From: Pseudomonas sp. Fl4BN1
GTDB taxonomy: Bacteria > Pseudomonadota > Gammaproteobacteria > Pseudomonadales > Pseudomonadaceae
Assembly: GCF_009908285.1 (NCBI RefSeq)
Contig: NZ_JAAARM010000024.1
Span: 1-64,000 of the forward strand
Length of the DNA stretch: 64,000 nucleotides
Direction: 5' to 3'
The translations under genes were made by a program, and so were the position numbers. Each line of letters starts with the position of its first letter. The stretch's first letter is position 1. The notes beneath the pieces are model-generated. The model was given only the letters and a program-made list of their open reading frames with translations. It ran no database searches and was not told the DNA's origin. Positions 24,577 to 33,075 of this stretch are shown piece by piece.

Positions 24577-25455
24577 ATGAATTTAAACGACGTACATGTA
24601 TTCTTGATGGTGAGTTCCTCCGGGAGCCTGACTCAAGCAGCAAAGCGCCTGGAAATTTCAGCGATGGCAGCATCAAGACGGTTGGCAAGTCTTGAGGAGG
24701 AGTTAGGAACCCGGCTGGTTCACCGGACAACACGCTCAACTTCGCTTACACCTGAAGGCGAAGATTTCTTGCCCTACGCCAAAGCAATGGTCGAAGCGGA
24801 GGAAAGCGCGAAGTTTCTGTTCTCGCCCAACCCAAAGGGCGCGTCCGGGCTGTTGCGAGTCACATCTCCATCAGGGATAGGACGGCGCAATGTGATGCCG
24901 CTGATCAAGCCGCTGCTCGAGCAGAACCCCGAACTGAGGGTGGAGCTACAACTACACGATGATGTGCTGGACATTGTAGGCAGAGGGATTGACGTTGCCA
25001 TCCGCGTGGCGCCGCTAAGGGACTCAACGCTGATCGCCAAGCGAATCGTGAATAACGCCCGCGTCGTCTGCGCATCTCCCGAGTATCTTGCGCAGCATGG
25101 CGTGCCGAGCAGCCTGGACGATCTGCATCGTCATAACTGCATTCGACTTCTGAATGTTCCACAATGGACGTTCATCGCCGATGGACAACCTACCGTGGTC
25201 AGCATCGAAGGCCGAGTAAGCTGTAACAACGTCGACTCAGTTCGCGAGCTGTGTATGGAGGGTTTAGGCCTCGCTCAACTCACGCTGATGGACGTCAAGC
25301 GCGAGTTCAATTCCGGAGCGCTCGTTGAGGTGCTGCTCGACAACGTCACCCCGCAAGATCTCAGTGTTTGGGCCCTTCTGCCCACCAACAAGAACCTGCC
25401 TCCCCGGGTGACGTTATTCATTGAGCATCTGAGGGCAGCCATGGAACAGGAATAG
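24577..25455 (+). CDS. LysR-family transcriptional regulator
   Basis: A typical 292-residue LysR protein: helix-turn-helix in the first 60 residues (MNLNDVHVFLMVSSSGSLTQ to RLVHRTTRSTSLTPEG) and an effector domain of the CrgA/DmlR type (DVAIRVAPLRDSTLIAKR, VCASPEYLAQHG). The Met at 24577 is chosen by alignment to the family; the ribosome site is weak. It is divergent from the OYE relic with the TAACG-N5-CGTTA palindrome between, so it is the best candidate to bind that site and the copy before the intact OYE gene. Confidence 0.85.
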   Translation: MNLNDVHVFLMVSSSGSLTQAAKRLEISAMAASRRLASLEEELGTRLVHRTTRSTSLTPEGEDFLPYAKAMVEAEESAKFLFSPNPKGASGLLRVTSPSGIGRRNVMPLIKPLLEQNPELRVELQLHDDVLDIVGRGIDVAIRVAPLRDSTLIAKRIVNNARVVCASPEYLAQHGVPSSLDDLHRHNCIRLLNVPQWTFIADGQPTVVSIEGRVSCNNVDSVRELCMEGLGLAQLTLMDVKREFNSGALVEVLLDNVTPQDLSVWALLPTNKNLPPRVTLFIEHLRAAMEQE

Positions 25456-25459
25456 TGAA

Positions 25460-25618
25460 TCGCCCCCGAATTTCATCCAGAGCACCGTCGAGTGGCTGGT
25501 CAGCGCCGGCCGCCTGAAGCGCGCCGATGTCGATCGCGCTCAGCAGTTGCAAGCAGGGCCACATACCCTGGACCCGACAGAGGTCCCAATGAATGATGGT
25601 CGCTTTGCCATCGCCTAA
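25460..25618 (+). pseudogene. C-terminal fragment of an unidentified protein
   Basis: The frame PNFIQSTVEWLVSAGRLKRA continues DVDRAQQLQAGPHTLDPTEV and ends with MNDGRFAIA at a TAA. It reads as genuine protein with core-like codons but has no start and no identifiable family. It begins immediately after the LysR stop, which suggests a deletion junction. Confidence 0.35.
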
Positions 25619-25665
25619 TTGTATGGATGCCTCCAAGCAAGGCATCTGCTAAATACAGACTGGAA

Positions 25666-26172
25666 TCAGTGTGTCATGAACGGTAGCGTGGCGAGCGACA
25701 AGCACTCTTCAAGGCGAACTGATGAGATGCCGGGGTGTTGTAAACATGCGTCTTCGTACGCAATATTCTCTCCATCAGAGATGGCCGAAAGATACTCATC
25801 GATTCCCGAAAAAACACAAGAAGCTGGAATATCGACTGAGAAAAGTGACAACTCCTTATTCGACACGCAGGAAGCACCAAGCTCTTTGAGCTTATCGATG
25901 ATTTCTGATTTTTTTTCAGGATTATTTGCATACACCCTGATTGTTGAATGCCCACCTTGCTTGATTACATGCGTTACAACTAACTCGCTATCACTCTGGC
26001 GCACTAGCACGCCATCCCCCTTGCTTACGCCATATATGTAATATGGCGTATTGTCGACAACATAACGATTATCTCCCTGGTAAATCCCCCATACCGATTC
26101 CGCTGAAACCGGCGGATAATCATCTTCATCAGGTGTTAGTTCAAAAATAATCTTATGAAAAATTTCGCTCAT
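25666..26172 (-). CDS. DUF4265 domain protein
   Basis: The N-terminal ~110 residues fit DUF4265: KIIFELTPDEDDYPPVSAES, VWGIYQGDNRYVVDNTPYYI and YGVSKGDGV. The C-terminal part is acidic and helical. Function is unknown; such proteins are cytoplasmic and often found near toxin or accessory genes. The start at 26172 (MSEIFHK) gives the family's usual length. AT-rich composition suggests acquisition. Confidence 0.7.
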   Translation of the reverse strand: MSEIFHKIIFELTPDEDDYPPVSAESVWGIYQGDNRYVVDNTPYYIYGVSKGDGVLVRQSDSELVVTHVIKQGGHSTIRVYANNPEKKSEIIDKLKELGASCVSNKELSLFSVDIPASCVFSGIDEYLSAISDGENIAYEDACLQHPGISSVRLEECLSLATLPFMTH

Positions 26173-26530
26173 GTGAGATGCGCTCACGGGTTGGAACCAC
26201 CTGGGCGATTCAAAGTTTTATAATTCAGCCTGGCTAAACAGGCCATCAAGGTGAGCCGGAAGTTCATCCCATTCGCTATCCGTGATGGATTTGAGTGGTG
26301 CGATTAGATCCTTTGACCCGATATTACTGACTGTAAATCAGCTTTCGCAAGCCCGTCTCGAGTGAGCCTGGGCCTGCCAGAATCGGACGCTCTCTTCGAG
26401 CGTCTTATCGATTGCACTGATGATGACTATCAAAGGGCCGGTCTATTGGGTTGCCAAAACCGATCAATATAATCGCCCCTCAATTTCTCCCCCCGTCTGG
26501 CTTCAGGCGAATCCCCCGGAACCCAACACC
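26173..26530. other. Divergent promoter region
   Basis: About 360 bp between the DUF4265 gene and the MFS gene. The MFS frame is open upstream to 26420 but lacks resemblance to transporters there. No other gene is seen. Confidence 0.35.
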
Positions 26531-27757
26531 ATGCCAAGCGCAAGCCTGGGCCCTCGCGGTCTTCCCGAACATAATCAACAGAGTGTCAAACAGCAGTGGC
26601 TAGCAATTCTCTCGGTCGCCGTGGGTGCCTTCGCCTTGGTGACCAGTGAATTTCTCCCGGTGGGCGTGCTCAACGACGTCGCCAGCGACCTGGGCATCAG
26701 TGCCGGCCACGCCGGACTGATGGTTACCCTGCCCGGCATCATGGCCGCCCTCGCCGCTCCCTTGTTGTCTATCGGCATTGGCGCCATGGACCGTCGCTAT
26801 CTGCTGATCGGCCTGACACTGATAATGATCATCGCCAACTCGGTCGTGGCCTACGCCAGCGACTTCAGTCTGCTGCTGTTCGGCCGCGTGCTCCTGGGCA
26901 TCAGCATCGGCGGTTTCTGGGCCACTGCCATTGCCCTCAGCGGCCGCCTGGCCCCCAAGGGAGTGGGCGTAGCCCAAGCCACCTCGATCATCATGGTGGG
27001 TGTGACGTTGGCCACCGTACTGGGCGTGCCCGTAGGCACCTGGCTCAGTGGCCTGATGGGCTGGCGCATGACCTTCCTGGTCACCGCGCTGGTGGGCGTA
27101 CCGGTGTTACTGGCGCAGATATTCCTGTTACCGCGGCTCACCCCGGAAAAGGCCATTCGCATCAGCGACCTGCCGGCCTTGTTTATCAATCCACAAGCTC
27201 GGGTTGGCCTGATCGCTGTATTGCTGATTGGCCTGGCGCACTTTGCCGCATACACCTATGTCGCCCCCTTCTTCAAACAAAGTGCCGGCTTTGACGGGCC
27301 GACTATTGGCTCGCTGCTGCTGCTCTATGGCGTGGCCGGGGTAATGGGTAATGTTTTCGCCGGTTTCGCCGCCAACCGCAGCGTACGTCACACCCTGTTG
27401 CTGGTTGCCCTGATGATCGGCGCCAGCACCGCCCTGTTTCCCTACTTCGCCACGGGCATGACCGGTGCAGCAATGCTGATCGCGCTCTGGGGCTTCGCCT
27501 TCGGCGCATTCCCGGCCTGCGCCAGCATTTGGATGTTTGTCGTCGCACCCAAGGATGTGGAGCGTGGCATGCCACTCTTCGTTGCCTTGTTCCAGGTGAT
27601 TATTGCCCTGGGCTCGTTCTTTGGTGGGCAGATCGTCGACCAGTTGGGCAGCTTGGTGCTGTTGAGTCTGGCGACGGCCCTGGTGGGCTGCGGTTTTGTC
27701 ACGGTGCTGGTGCTGGGGCGTAATGTCAGTAACAGCCTGGCGGCCCAACCCGGCTAA
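26531..27757 (+). CDS. MFS transporter, DHA1 drug/purine-nucleoside efflux type
   Basis: A 408-residue, 12-helix major facilitator. Features are LAILSVAVGAFALVTSEFLP in helix 1, the loop 2-3 GIGAMDRRYLL, and the helix 4 to 5 region FGRVLLGISIGGFWATAIAL. The pattern resembles NepI/YdhP exporters of the inner membrane. The Met at 26531 is preferred because upstream codons are not transporter-like; the ribosome site is weak. The stop sits inside a hairpin that may end transcription. Confidence 0.85.
   Translation: MPSASLGPRGLPEHNQQSVKQQWLAILSVAVGAFALVTSEFLPVGVLNDVASDLGISAGHAGLMVTLPGIMAALAAPLLSIGIGAMDRRYLLIGLTLIMIIANSVVAYASDFSLLLFGRVLLGISIGGFWATAIALSGRLAPKGVGVAQATSIIMVGVTLATVLGVPVGTWLSGLMGWRMTFLVTALVGVPVLLAQIFLLPRLTPEKAIRISDLPALFINPQARVGLIAVLLIGLAHFAAYTYVAPFFKQSAGFDGPTIGSLLLLYGVAGVMGNVFAGFAANRSVRHTLLLVALMIGASTALFPYFATGMTGAAMLIALWGFAFGAFPACASIWMFVVAPKDVERGMPLFVALFQVIIALGSFFGGQIVDQLGSLVLLSLATALVGCGFVTVLVLGRNVSNSLAAQPG
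26727..26734 (-). promoter_or_regulatory. KOPS-type FtsK orienting octamer, minus orientation
   Basis: CCCTGCCC inside the MFS gene, pointing left towards dif. Confidence 0.4.
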
Positions 27758-27771
27758 CCAGGAAAGCCGGG
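27749..27771 (+). terminator. Hairpin at the MFS stop codon
   Basis: CCCGGCT and AGCCGGG form a perfect 7-bp stem across the stop codon, followed by a weak T-rich stretch. Probably the transcript end of the MFS gene. Confidence 0.45.
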
Positions 27772-27903
27772 ACTGATTTATTGCAGTCCCTTGACATGAC
27801 TTATCGTTCGCCTTGTACCAGTGAACACAGCGCCATGCTTCATAGTTGCGTCACGGTACATGGTTACGACCACCTGAACATCGGCTGCTCATCAGCAGAT
27901 CTA

Positions 27904-28551
27904 TCAAGCAAGGCGAGAGTTCACGAGTTCGCCTACAGGGCATCGAAGGACTCTATAGATCTCGGAAATCACCTGCATCGTTGCGTCTTCGAGCGGTCCT
28001 TCATTACGGCATAAAACCCAGCCGCGATCCGCAATCGCTCGCTCGAACGCCTTGGTACAAGCAACATGTTCTTCCAGCTTATGGATCACAGTACTGCTCA
28101 ACCCACGTCGTCGTGCCGCTGCCCTCGCCCATGAAATATCAGGCGTGGTGACAACCCCGACATGCAGGTCTGGCACTCGCACGTTTCGATCAATGTTCAA
28201 CTGCAGAATCTCTGCAAACGGGACTATCCGGCGAAACGCGGCATCAGACGGGTACCAGCGATCGATCAAGATGATGCTGCCAGGTTGCTGTTTAGCCAGC
28301 ACGTACTGGGAAATCCAAGCACGGCTATCAGCCAGGCGCTCACAAACCTCCAACTCCAAATCCCTGGAGGGACTTCTGACGAGCTGGTTGACGAGGGCCA
28401 TTGTTTCACCCCTATAGGGATCGCTTTTTTTCTCGCAAAGCCGGATCACCTTGTTGTTGTCGGCCCTAAGTACTTTTGTAACGGCCTCCAACAGTGTGGT
28501 TTTGCCGGCTCCCTTGGGCCCATCTAGAGAAACAAACAGCGGACGATTCAT
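27904..28551 (-). CDS. P-loop nucleoside/nucleotide kinase, thymidylate-kinase-like
   Basis: Walker A is GPKGAGKTTL at residues 11-20. A DRWYPSD motif (about 97-103) corresponds to the substrate-binding DR(Y/W) of thymidylate and deoxynucleoside kinases, and an arginine-rich lid segment ARAAARRRG follows. At 215 residues the size fits. It differs from housekeeping Tmk in the lid and in lacking the usual nucleobase motifs, so the substrate is unknown. It is a lone, convergently placed gene with weaker GC than the MFS gene. Confidence 0.7.
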   Translation of the reverse strand: MNRPLFVSLDGPKGAGKTTLLEAVTKVLRADNNKVIRLCEKKSDPYRGETMALVNQLVRSPSRDLELEVCERLADSRAWISQYVLAKQQPGSIILIDRWYPSDAAFRRIVPFAEILQLNIDRNVRVPDLHVGVVTTPDISWARAAARRRGLSSTVIHKLEEHVACTKAFERAIADRGWVLCRNEGPLEDATMQVISEIYRVLRCPVGELVNSRLA

Positions 28552-29480
28552 TCTTCACATGACAGTTGATAGACGGTTTTTGTTGCCCGTTTCGTTCGCT
28601 GGAACCGCTTGGCGCGACTACGCAAATCGAGTGAGGGGCCCTTATGGATAGACATTTATGAACACTCTAACCGGATTACGTCGCTACCGCCTGAGTACAG
28701 GTCTTCGGCGGTAAGCCGTTGGCGATGCGTTTAATGATTGCCGGCCGGTGTGTTTTCATCCGTCTGACCGGACCGGGGTTGGCGCAGAACCGTGGTACAG
28801 GCCAACGCCAGATGCACATGCAGTACTCTGCGATCACGGCGCCATCCACCGAACGCTGCATGATGGACAGCATGACCCGTAAGTTGGGCGTAGACATTGC
28901 AAAATGGCTACTCGAACCGGTGGATGGGGTACTTCTAGTAAATGGGAAGTGAGACTCTCCCGTTTATTTCGACCAATACTCGATCCACATCACTCAAGTT
29001 TCATGGCTCTATCGGATAATATTGAGTCCGACAGGAGCTAGAATTGCCATCCCCAATACACTCTCCGTACAAGTACCGATCACCCAGTTCTTGGCCAACA
29101 TCAACGCGAAATCTTTGATTGATAGTCGGCACTCTCTGCCGTGAAATCGATTATCTCTTCCTTGGCTGGGCATTCCGCGCCGGTCGGAAATCATCACTTT
29201 CACTCTGCACGCTTGCCCATCTCCCGTATGCACAGCAGACCGGATGAACACGTGCCAAATCCATGCGCCCCCGACGTACAAGGGCAATGCACGTTGCCCG
29301 CATGAACTAGCTTAGACTGACATATTTGTCTTGGGATACGGTTTTTTTAGAACTCCAAACCCGTAAAAAATATTTTGTTACGTTTTCCTTATTAGCAAAA
29401 ATGGAAAAACACTTATCTATCACTATGCTTAATTTCGTTAATGCAAGCCCCCTCCCACTAAAACTTATACAGGTGATCGC
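28552..29480. other. Long AT-rich stretch without a supported gene
   Basis: About 930 bp. Frames around 28676-28952 are open on both strands but show no family signature. From about 29290 the sequence becomes strongly AT-rich and presumably carries the promoter of the 38-aa peptide gene. Confidence 0.4.
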
Positions 29481-29597
29481 ATGAACACTAAGAAAGTCGA
29501 GAAAACCAGCAAAGAACAGACTAATACCGCTCGGACTGTAAAAGCCCGCCAAGTAGATGTTGATGTGCGCAAAGCACTGGAAAACGCCTACTGGTAA
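29481..29597 (+). CDS. 38-residue peptide, candidate precursor peptide
   Basis: The frame starts MNTKKVEKTSKEQTNTARTV and ends in VDVDVRKALENAYW. The ATG follows AGGTGATCGC, a good ribosome site. The charged, Thr/Lys-rich first half without hydrophobic segment looks like a leader, and the aromatic YW end like a core. No secretion signal, Cys or Gly-Gly site is present. A strong hairpin and then an M29-peptidase-like gene follow in the same direction, a layout typical of highly expressed precursor peptides with a processing gene. A RiPP role is inference. Confidence 0.55.
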   Translation: MNTKKVEKTSKEQTNTARTVKARQVDVDVRKALENAYW

Positions 29598-29610
29598 GTA
29601 TGTAGAGCAA

Positions 29611-29636
29611 TGAAGAGGCTCTAACCAGCCTCTTCA
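29611..29636 (+). promoter_or_regulatory. Intercistronic hairpin between peptide and M29-like gene
   Basis: TGAAGAGGCT and AGCCTCTTCA pair perfectly (10 bp) around CTAACC, 13 bp after the peptide stop and without a T-run. It could stabilise the peptide message or attenuate read-through to the next gene. Confidence 0.6.
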
Positions 29637-29746
29637 CTACCGACAAAGCTCCCCCCCTCTGATGTAAACAGTAACCCTGCATAGACCCGCTGAGCTTCAA
29701 GCTCCCATCGGGCAATTTCCTATTAGGTTCTCTGAGAGAAACTTGA

Positions 29747-30652
29747 ATGAACGCCAATACTTACTTTGAGTCACTCCTCTCACGTTCCATTCCCATAGTG
29801 GTCGACTCTGACATTGCACTTGACGTGGCGCGCAATGAAGGATTCAAGACAGTAGACATCAGCAGCTTTGACTTTACAGACAAGAACGCTTGCGCGTTGA
29901 TGCTTATAACAACTTATGATGGGCATGCCAAACTACGCAAGCTTTGGGATATCACTAAAGCCAAGCTGGCCCACCTGGCCACAGCAAAATTTGACTCCGG
30001 AGCAGAGTCTTTAAAGTACTCGCTACATAAGCTGCTCGCCCTGGATCACCAGGCTACATTGAAGCGCCGTGCAGAATCCTATGAAATACTTTTGGCTAAG
30101 CCGACAATTCAAGTTCGCAGCGGTCACCACACGCTTCAATGCACTTTGAGTGACAGCGTAGAAATTGCCAATGATTCCGACGACATGCTGGAAGGCTGGT
30201 TTTACTCGGTCGCTGAGTTTTTTGAAGCCTCTATAGTAAACATCTCAGAAGAGCAGCCGAGCTTCTCACTTGATGGCGAGCTGGCATTTGATGGCTTTAT
30301 TTACTTAGCCAACAACCAAAACTTGAAGGATAAATTTGCCGGCGAACTTTCTGAGCTATTGAAACAGGCTTCACGTGGAAACAACATTGTCGAATTCAAA
30401 GAAAATGTGGCACAACGTATAGTCCTGAACAACACCGATGTAACCGAAAAATTCCGCAGTATGTTTGGCGACCTGGAGCGAGGCTTGGCGGCGACCGAGT
30501 TTGCCGTGGGCTGTGCGAAACACCCGAATCCAGTCGACTGGTCAATAAATTCTCTTTTGAATGAAAGCAGTTGCGGAGTACACGTCGGAATTGGAATGGG
30601 GCAGAACATGCCACACATTGATTTCATTTCTACTAGCGCAAGAATTGTATAA
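29747..30652 (+). CDS. M29 aminopeptidase-T-like metalloprotein, 301 aa
   Basis: The C-terminal half carries, in order, the metal-ligand pattern of M29 aminopeptidases: E251 in EFAVG, E273 in LLNESSCG, H279 in VHVGIGMG and H290-x-D292 in PHIDF. A preceding LEGWFYSVAEFFEASIVNIS resembles the family's 'GEvf.aP.e...G' segment. It is about 100 residues shorter than AmpS/PepS-type enzymes and diverged in the first half. Composition is AT-rich like the peptide gene 150 bp upstream, so the two were probably acquired together. It may cleave or modify that peptide. No transporter or other tailoring enzyme adjoins. Confidence 0.55.
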   Translation: MNANTYFESLLSRSIPIVVDSDIALDVARNEGFKTVDISSFDFTDKNACALMLITTYDGHAKLRKLWDITKAKLAHLATAKFDSGAESLKYSLHKLLALDHQATLKRRAESYEILLAKPTIQVRSGHHTLQCTLSDSVEIANDSDDMLEGWFYSVAEFFEASIVNISEEQPSFSLDGELAFDGFIYLANNQNLKDKFAGELSELLKQASRGNNIVEFKENVAQRIVLNNTDVTEKFRSMFGDLERGLAATEFAVGCAKHPNPVDWSINSLLNESSCGVHVGIGMGQNMPHIDFISTSARIV

Positions 30653-30944
30653 GTGGCTGCGCGTCATTACGAAGGATTGGGCGCCGACCTATGGCGGTGT
30701 GCTTCGCCTCCCCCTCCTTCACCCAATCGCAAAAGCCTCGCGGGCATGAGCCGGATGCCACTCCCCTTTTGACGTCCGTCAGAACTTCTGATCAGCCTGG
30801 TGCCGGCGAGCGCTCAGCTCTCCAGCACCTCTGCGGCGCTATGCGTGGCAATAGAAGCCTGGCCACGAAGTTGAACAATCGCTGAACCATTCTCTATCGC
30901 CCTTCGAAACATCTTGAAACAGGCCGCCTGGCAACCACACTATT
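30653..30944. other. No supported gene
   Basis: Transition from AT-rich accessory sequence to core-like sequence. Short frames here have no ribosome site or family resemblance. Confidence 0.35.
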
Positions 30945-30963
30945 GCGAATGAATTTCATTTGA
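30945..30963 (+). promoter_or_regulatory. Candidate Fur box before the iron-uptake operon
   Basis: GCGAATGAATTTCATTTGA contains the palindrome AATGA-ATT-TCATT, the core inverted repeat of the Fur consensus. It is 12 bp upstream of the first start codon, so Fur bound there would block transcription or initiation. Confidence 0.55.
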
Positions 30964-30974
30964 GTGGTCGGTGC

Positions 30975-31334
30975 ATGCGAACTGCGGTAAAGCTCACCAG
31001 CGTTCTACTCGTGCTCTGCGGAGGGACAGCTCTGGCCGCCCCACCAGCGGTATCAGAGGAGTCGCCCATAAAACTGCTGATTGAAAACCACCGGTTTACT
31101 CCCGAGTCCTTCTCTGTCCCAGAGGGAAAGCGCTTTCGTATCGAACTCACCAGCCACGATGAATCCGTGGATGAGTTTGAAAGCTATGACATGAAGTTCG
31201 AAAAAATCCTGGTTCCCGGTAACACCATCAGCGTATTCGCCGGCCCCCTGCATCCAGGCACTTACACCTTCTTCGACGACTACCACCCGGACCAGGCCAA
31301 AGGCACGGTCATCGTCGAAAAAAATCAGGAGTGA
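30975..31334 (+). CDS. Periplasmic cupredoxin-like iron-uptake protein (FtrB/EfeO-cupredoxin type)
   Basis: A signal peptide (MRTAVKLTSVLLVLCGGTAL, AA-cleavage) precedes a ~95-residue cupredoxin fold with IENHRFTPESFSVPEGKRFR and HPGTYTFFDDYHPDQAKGTV. In Ftr/Efe systems this protein works in the periplasm beside the FTR1 permease, probably in iron oxidation or delivery. The ATG at 30975 lies just after a candidate Fur box. The FTR1 start is 5 bp after the stop, so the genes are co-transcribed. Confidence 0.8.
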   Translation: MRTAVKLTSVLLVLCGGTALAAPPAVSEESPIKLLIENHRFTPESFSVPEGKRFRIELTSHDESVDEFESYDMKFEKILVPGNTISVFAGPLHPGTYTFFDDYHPDQAKGTVIVEKNQE

Positions 31335-31338
31335 GGCC

Positions 31339-32169
31339 GTGCTGGCGAGTCTGTTGATCGTATTTCGTGAGGTACTGGAGGCCGGCATCATCGTTGGCAT
31401 TGTCCTGGCCGCTACCCAAGGCATCCGCCGCAGAGGCCGGTTCATTGCTGGCGGTATTCTTGCCGGGGTTGCCGGCGCCGGGCTACTGGCATTGTTTGCC
31501 GGAGCCATCACCCAGGCCTTGTCAGGGTTTGGCCAGGAGGTGTTCAACGCCAGCATCCTGATCATTGCGGTGCTGATGCTCGGCTGGCACAACTTGTGGA
31601 TGGCCAGCCACAGCCGTGAAATGGCCGCACAGATGCAGGCGGTCGGCCGTGCTGTGGCCTTCGGCGAAACGTCCTTGCTGGCCATGGCCACAGTAGTCGC
31701 GGTGGCTGTCCTGCGCGAGGGCTCGGAAATCGCGCTGTTTCTCTATGGCATCGCTGCCTCGAGCCAGGCCGAGCCGCTGTCGATGTTCCTCGGCGGCCTG
31801 TTAGGCATTGCCGCCGGCAGCCTGCTGTCCTGGTTGCTCTATCGCGGGTTGCTGGCGATACCGCTGAAGCAACTGTTCAGGATCACATCATGGTTGATCA
31901 CGCTGCTGGCCGCCGGCATGGCCGGGCGCGCTGCGGCAATCCTGGCTGGCGCCAACCTGATTCCCGCCTGGGGCTACGAGCTCTGGGACAGTTCCTGGCT
32001 GGTGGCCGACGGCAGTATGAGCGGACGGGCGCTGCAAGCGCTGCTGGGCTATAGCGACCGGCCCATGGGCATCCAACTGGCGGCCTGGGTCGTGACCCTG
32101 GTCATCCTGTTGGTTGGCAACAGACTGATCCACAAGCGCTCCACCCACACGCCCGCCCGAGTCCTTTGA
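31339..32169 (+). CDS. FTR1-family iron permease
   Basis: This 276-residue inner-membrane protein has seven predicted helices and the two hallmark R-E-x-x-E sites: REVLE at residues 10-14 in helix 1 and REGSE near 130 in helix 4, which pass ferric iron. The start is a GTG at 31339, five bases after the cupredoxin stop. With its neighbours it forms a high-affinity ferrous-iron importer of the FtrABC/Efe type. Confidence 0.88.
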   Translation: MLASLLIVFREVLEAGIIVGIVLAATQGIRRRGRFIAGGILAGVAGAGLLALFAGAITQALSGFGQEVFNASILIIAVLMLGWHNLWMASHSREMAAQMQAVGRAVAFGETSLLAMATVVAVAVLREGSEIALFLYGIAASSQAEPLSMFLGGLLGIAAGSLLSWLLYRGLLAIPLKQLFRITSWLITLLAAGMAGRAAAILAGANLIPAWGYELWDSSWLVADGSMSGRALQALLGYSDRPMGIQLAAWVVTLVILLVGNRLIHKRSTHTPARVL

Positions 32170-32186
32170 CTCCTCAGGAGAAACCC

Positions 32187-32711
32187 ATGAAGTTACCGTT
32201 CTCTGCCCTGGTCCTGGCCGCTGCCAGCGCCCTGACCTTCACCCTGAATGCCCAAGCCCGCGAGTACCCGATCGGCGGACCGGTACAGGCCCACGACATG
32301 GAAATCGCCGCCTCGTATCTGGTGGGCATTGAAATGGCGCCGATGCCACCGGGCATGGAGATGGGCGCGAACTCCGTGCACCTGGAAACCGATGTGCACG
32401 CCACCGCCGACAATCAATACGGCTTCGCCAATGGCGAGTGGATCCCTTACCTGAACATTACTTACCTGCTGGTCAAGCAGGGAGCGCCAGACTACAAGGA
32501 AATCGGCAAATTGCAGCCCATGGTGGCCAAGGACGGCGCGCATTACGCCAATAACGTCAAGATGCACGGTCCTGGTACCTACACCGTGGTGCTACGTTAC
32601 GAAAGTCCGCAGGTCAATGGCTTCTTCCATCACGTCGACAAGGCGACTGGGGTTCCAGAATGGTGGAGTCCCTTCACCCAGACCTTCACCTTCAAATACC
32701 CCCAGCAATAA
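32187..32711 (+). CDS. Periplasmic iron-binding protein, P19/Tp34 family (FtrA type)
   Basis: A signal peptide (LPFSALVLAAASALTFTLNA, QA cleavage) precedes a ~150-residue Ig-like domain. The family's metal-site segments are visible: MEIAASYLVGIEMAPMPPG, then HLETDVHATADNQYGF and the C-terminal FFHHVDKATGVPEWW. P19 proteins dimerise and hand iron to FTR1. The ATG follows AGGAGAAACCC. The order cupredoxin-FTR1-P19 differs from the usual P19-first order and no polyferredoxin (FtrD) gene follows. Confidence 0.85.
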   Translation: MKLPFSALVLAAASALTFTLNAQAREYPIGGPVQAHDMEIAASYLVGIEMAPMPPGMEMGANSVHLETDVHATADNQYGFANGEWIPYLNITYLLVKQGAPDYKEIGKLQPMVAKDGAHYANNVKMHGPGTYTVVLRYESPQVNGFFHHVDKATGVPEWWSPFTQTFTFKYPQQ

Positions 32712-33075
32712 CCTGCCTGGCAGGGCCCTCAGTGAAATGGGGGCTACATTGCCAAACCAGCGTCGCAACTGATCAGCGCCTTGAACCGACCGTCAACCTC
32801 CCGCCCATTGCCCCGCCTGGCCCTGCTCGCCGCATTGCTGCCGAGCCTGATGTTGCTGCTGGCAATCGAGTGGCTGCTGCTCCCGGGAAACCCGATGAAA
32901 AAACCAGGACGCCATGTGCTCTCAACAATGGACTTGCTTTGGCAGGGCGCAGCATCGCTGGACGATCACCAAGCTTTTATGGACTCAGGGGCATTATCGA
33001 TAACCCCCCGGGCCGTTAGCATTCCTCCATCAACACCACGCCTGCATTCACGCCGTGGAAATGCCTGGAGGATTC
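32712..33075. other. Intergenic region with a doubtful hydrophobic frame
   Basis: A TTG-initiated frame from 32781 contains one hydrophobic helix (LALLAALLPSLMLLLAIEWL) but no ribosome site. It runs on into the SDR gene in another frame. It could be the degraded start of a missing fourth iron-uptake gene; I do not call it. Confidence 0.3.

Noticed and set aside
26026..26050. Perfect 10-bp inverted repeat TACGCCATAT / ATATGGCGTA with a 5-bp spacer
   Set aside because: It lies inside the DUF4265 coding sequence and fits normal codons there; no regulatory role can be supported, and it does not match the dif consensus.
29009..29552. Minus-strand frames of 81-92 codons
   Set aside because: They cover what should be the promoter of the 38-aa peptide and have no ribosome site or recognisable sequence.
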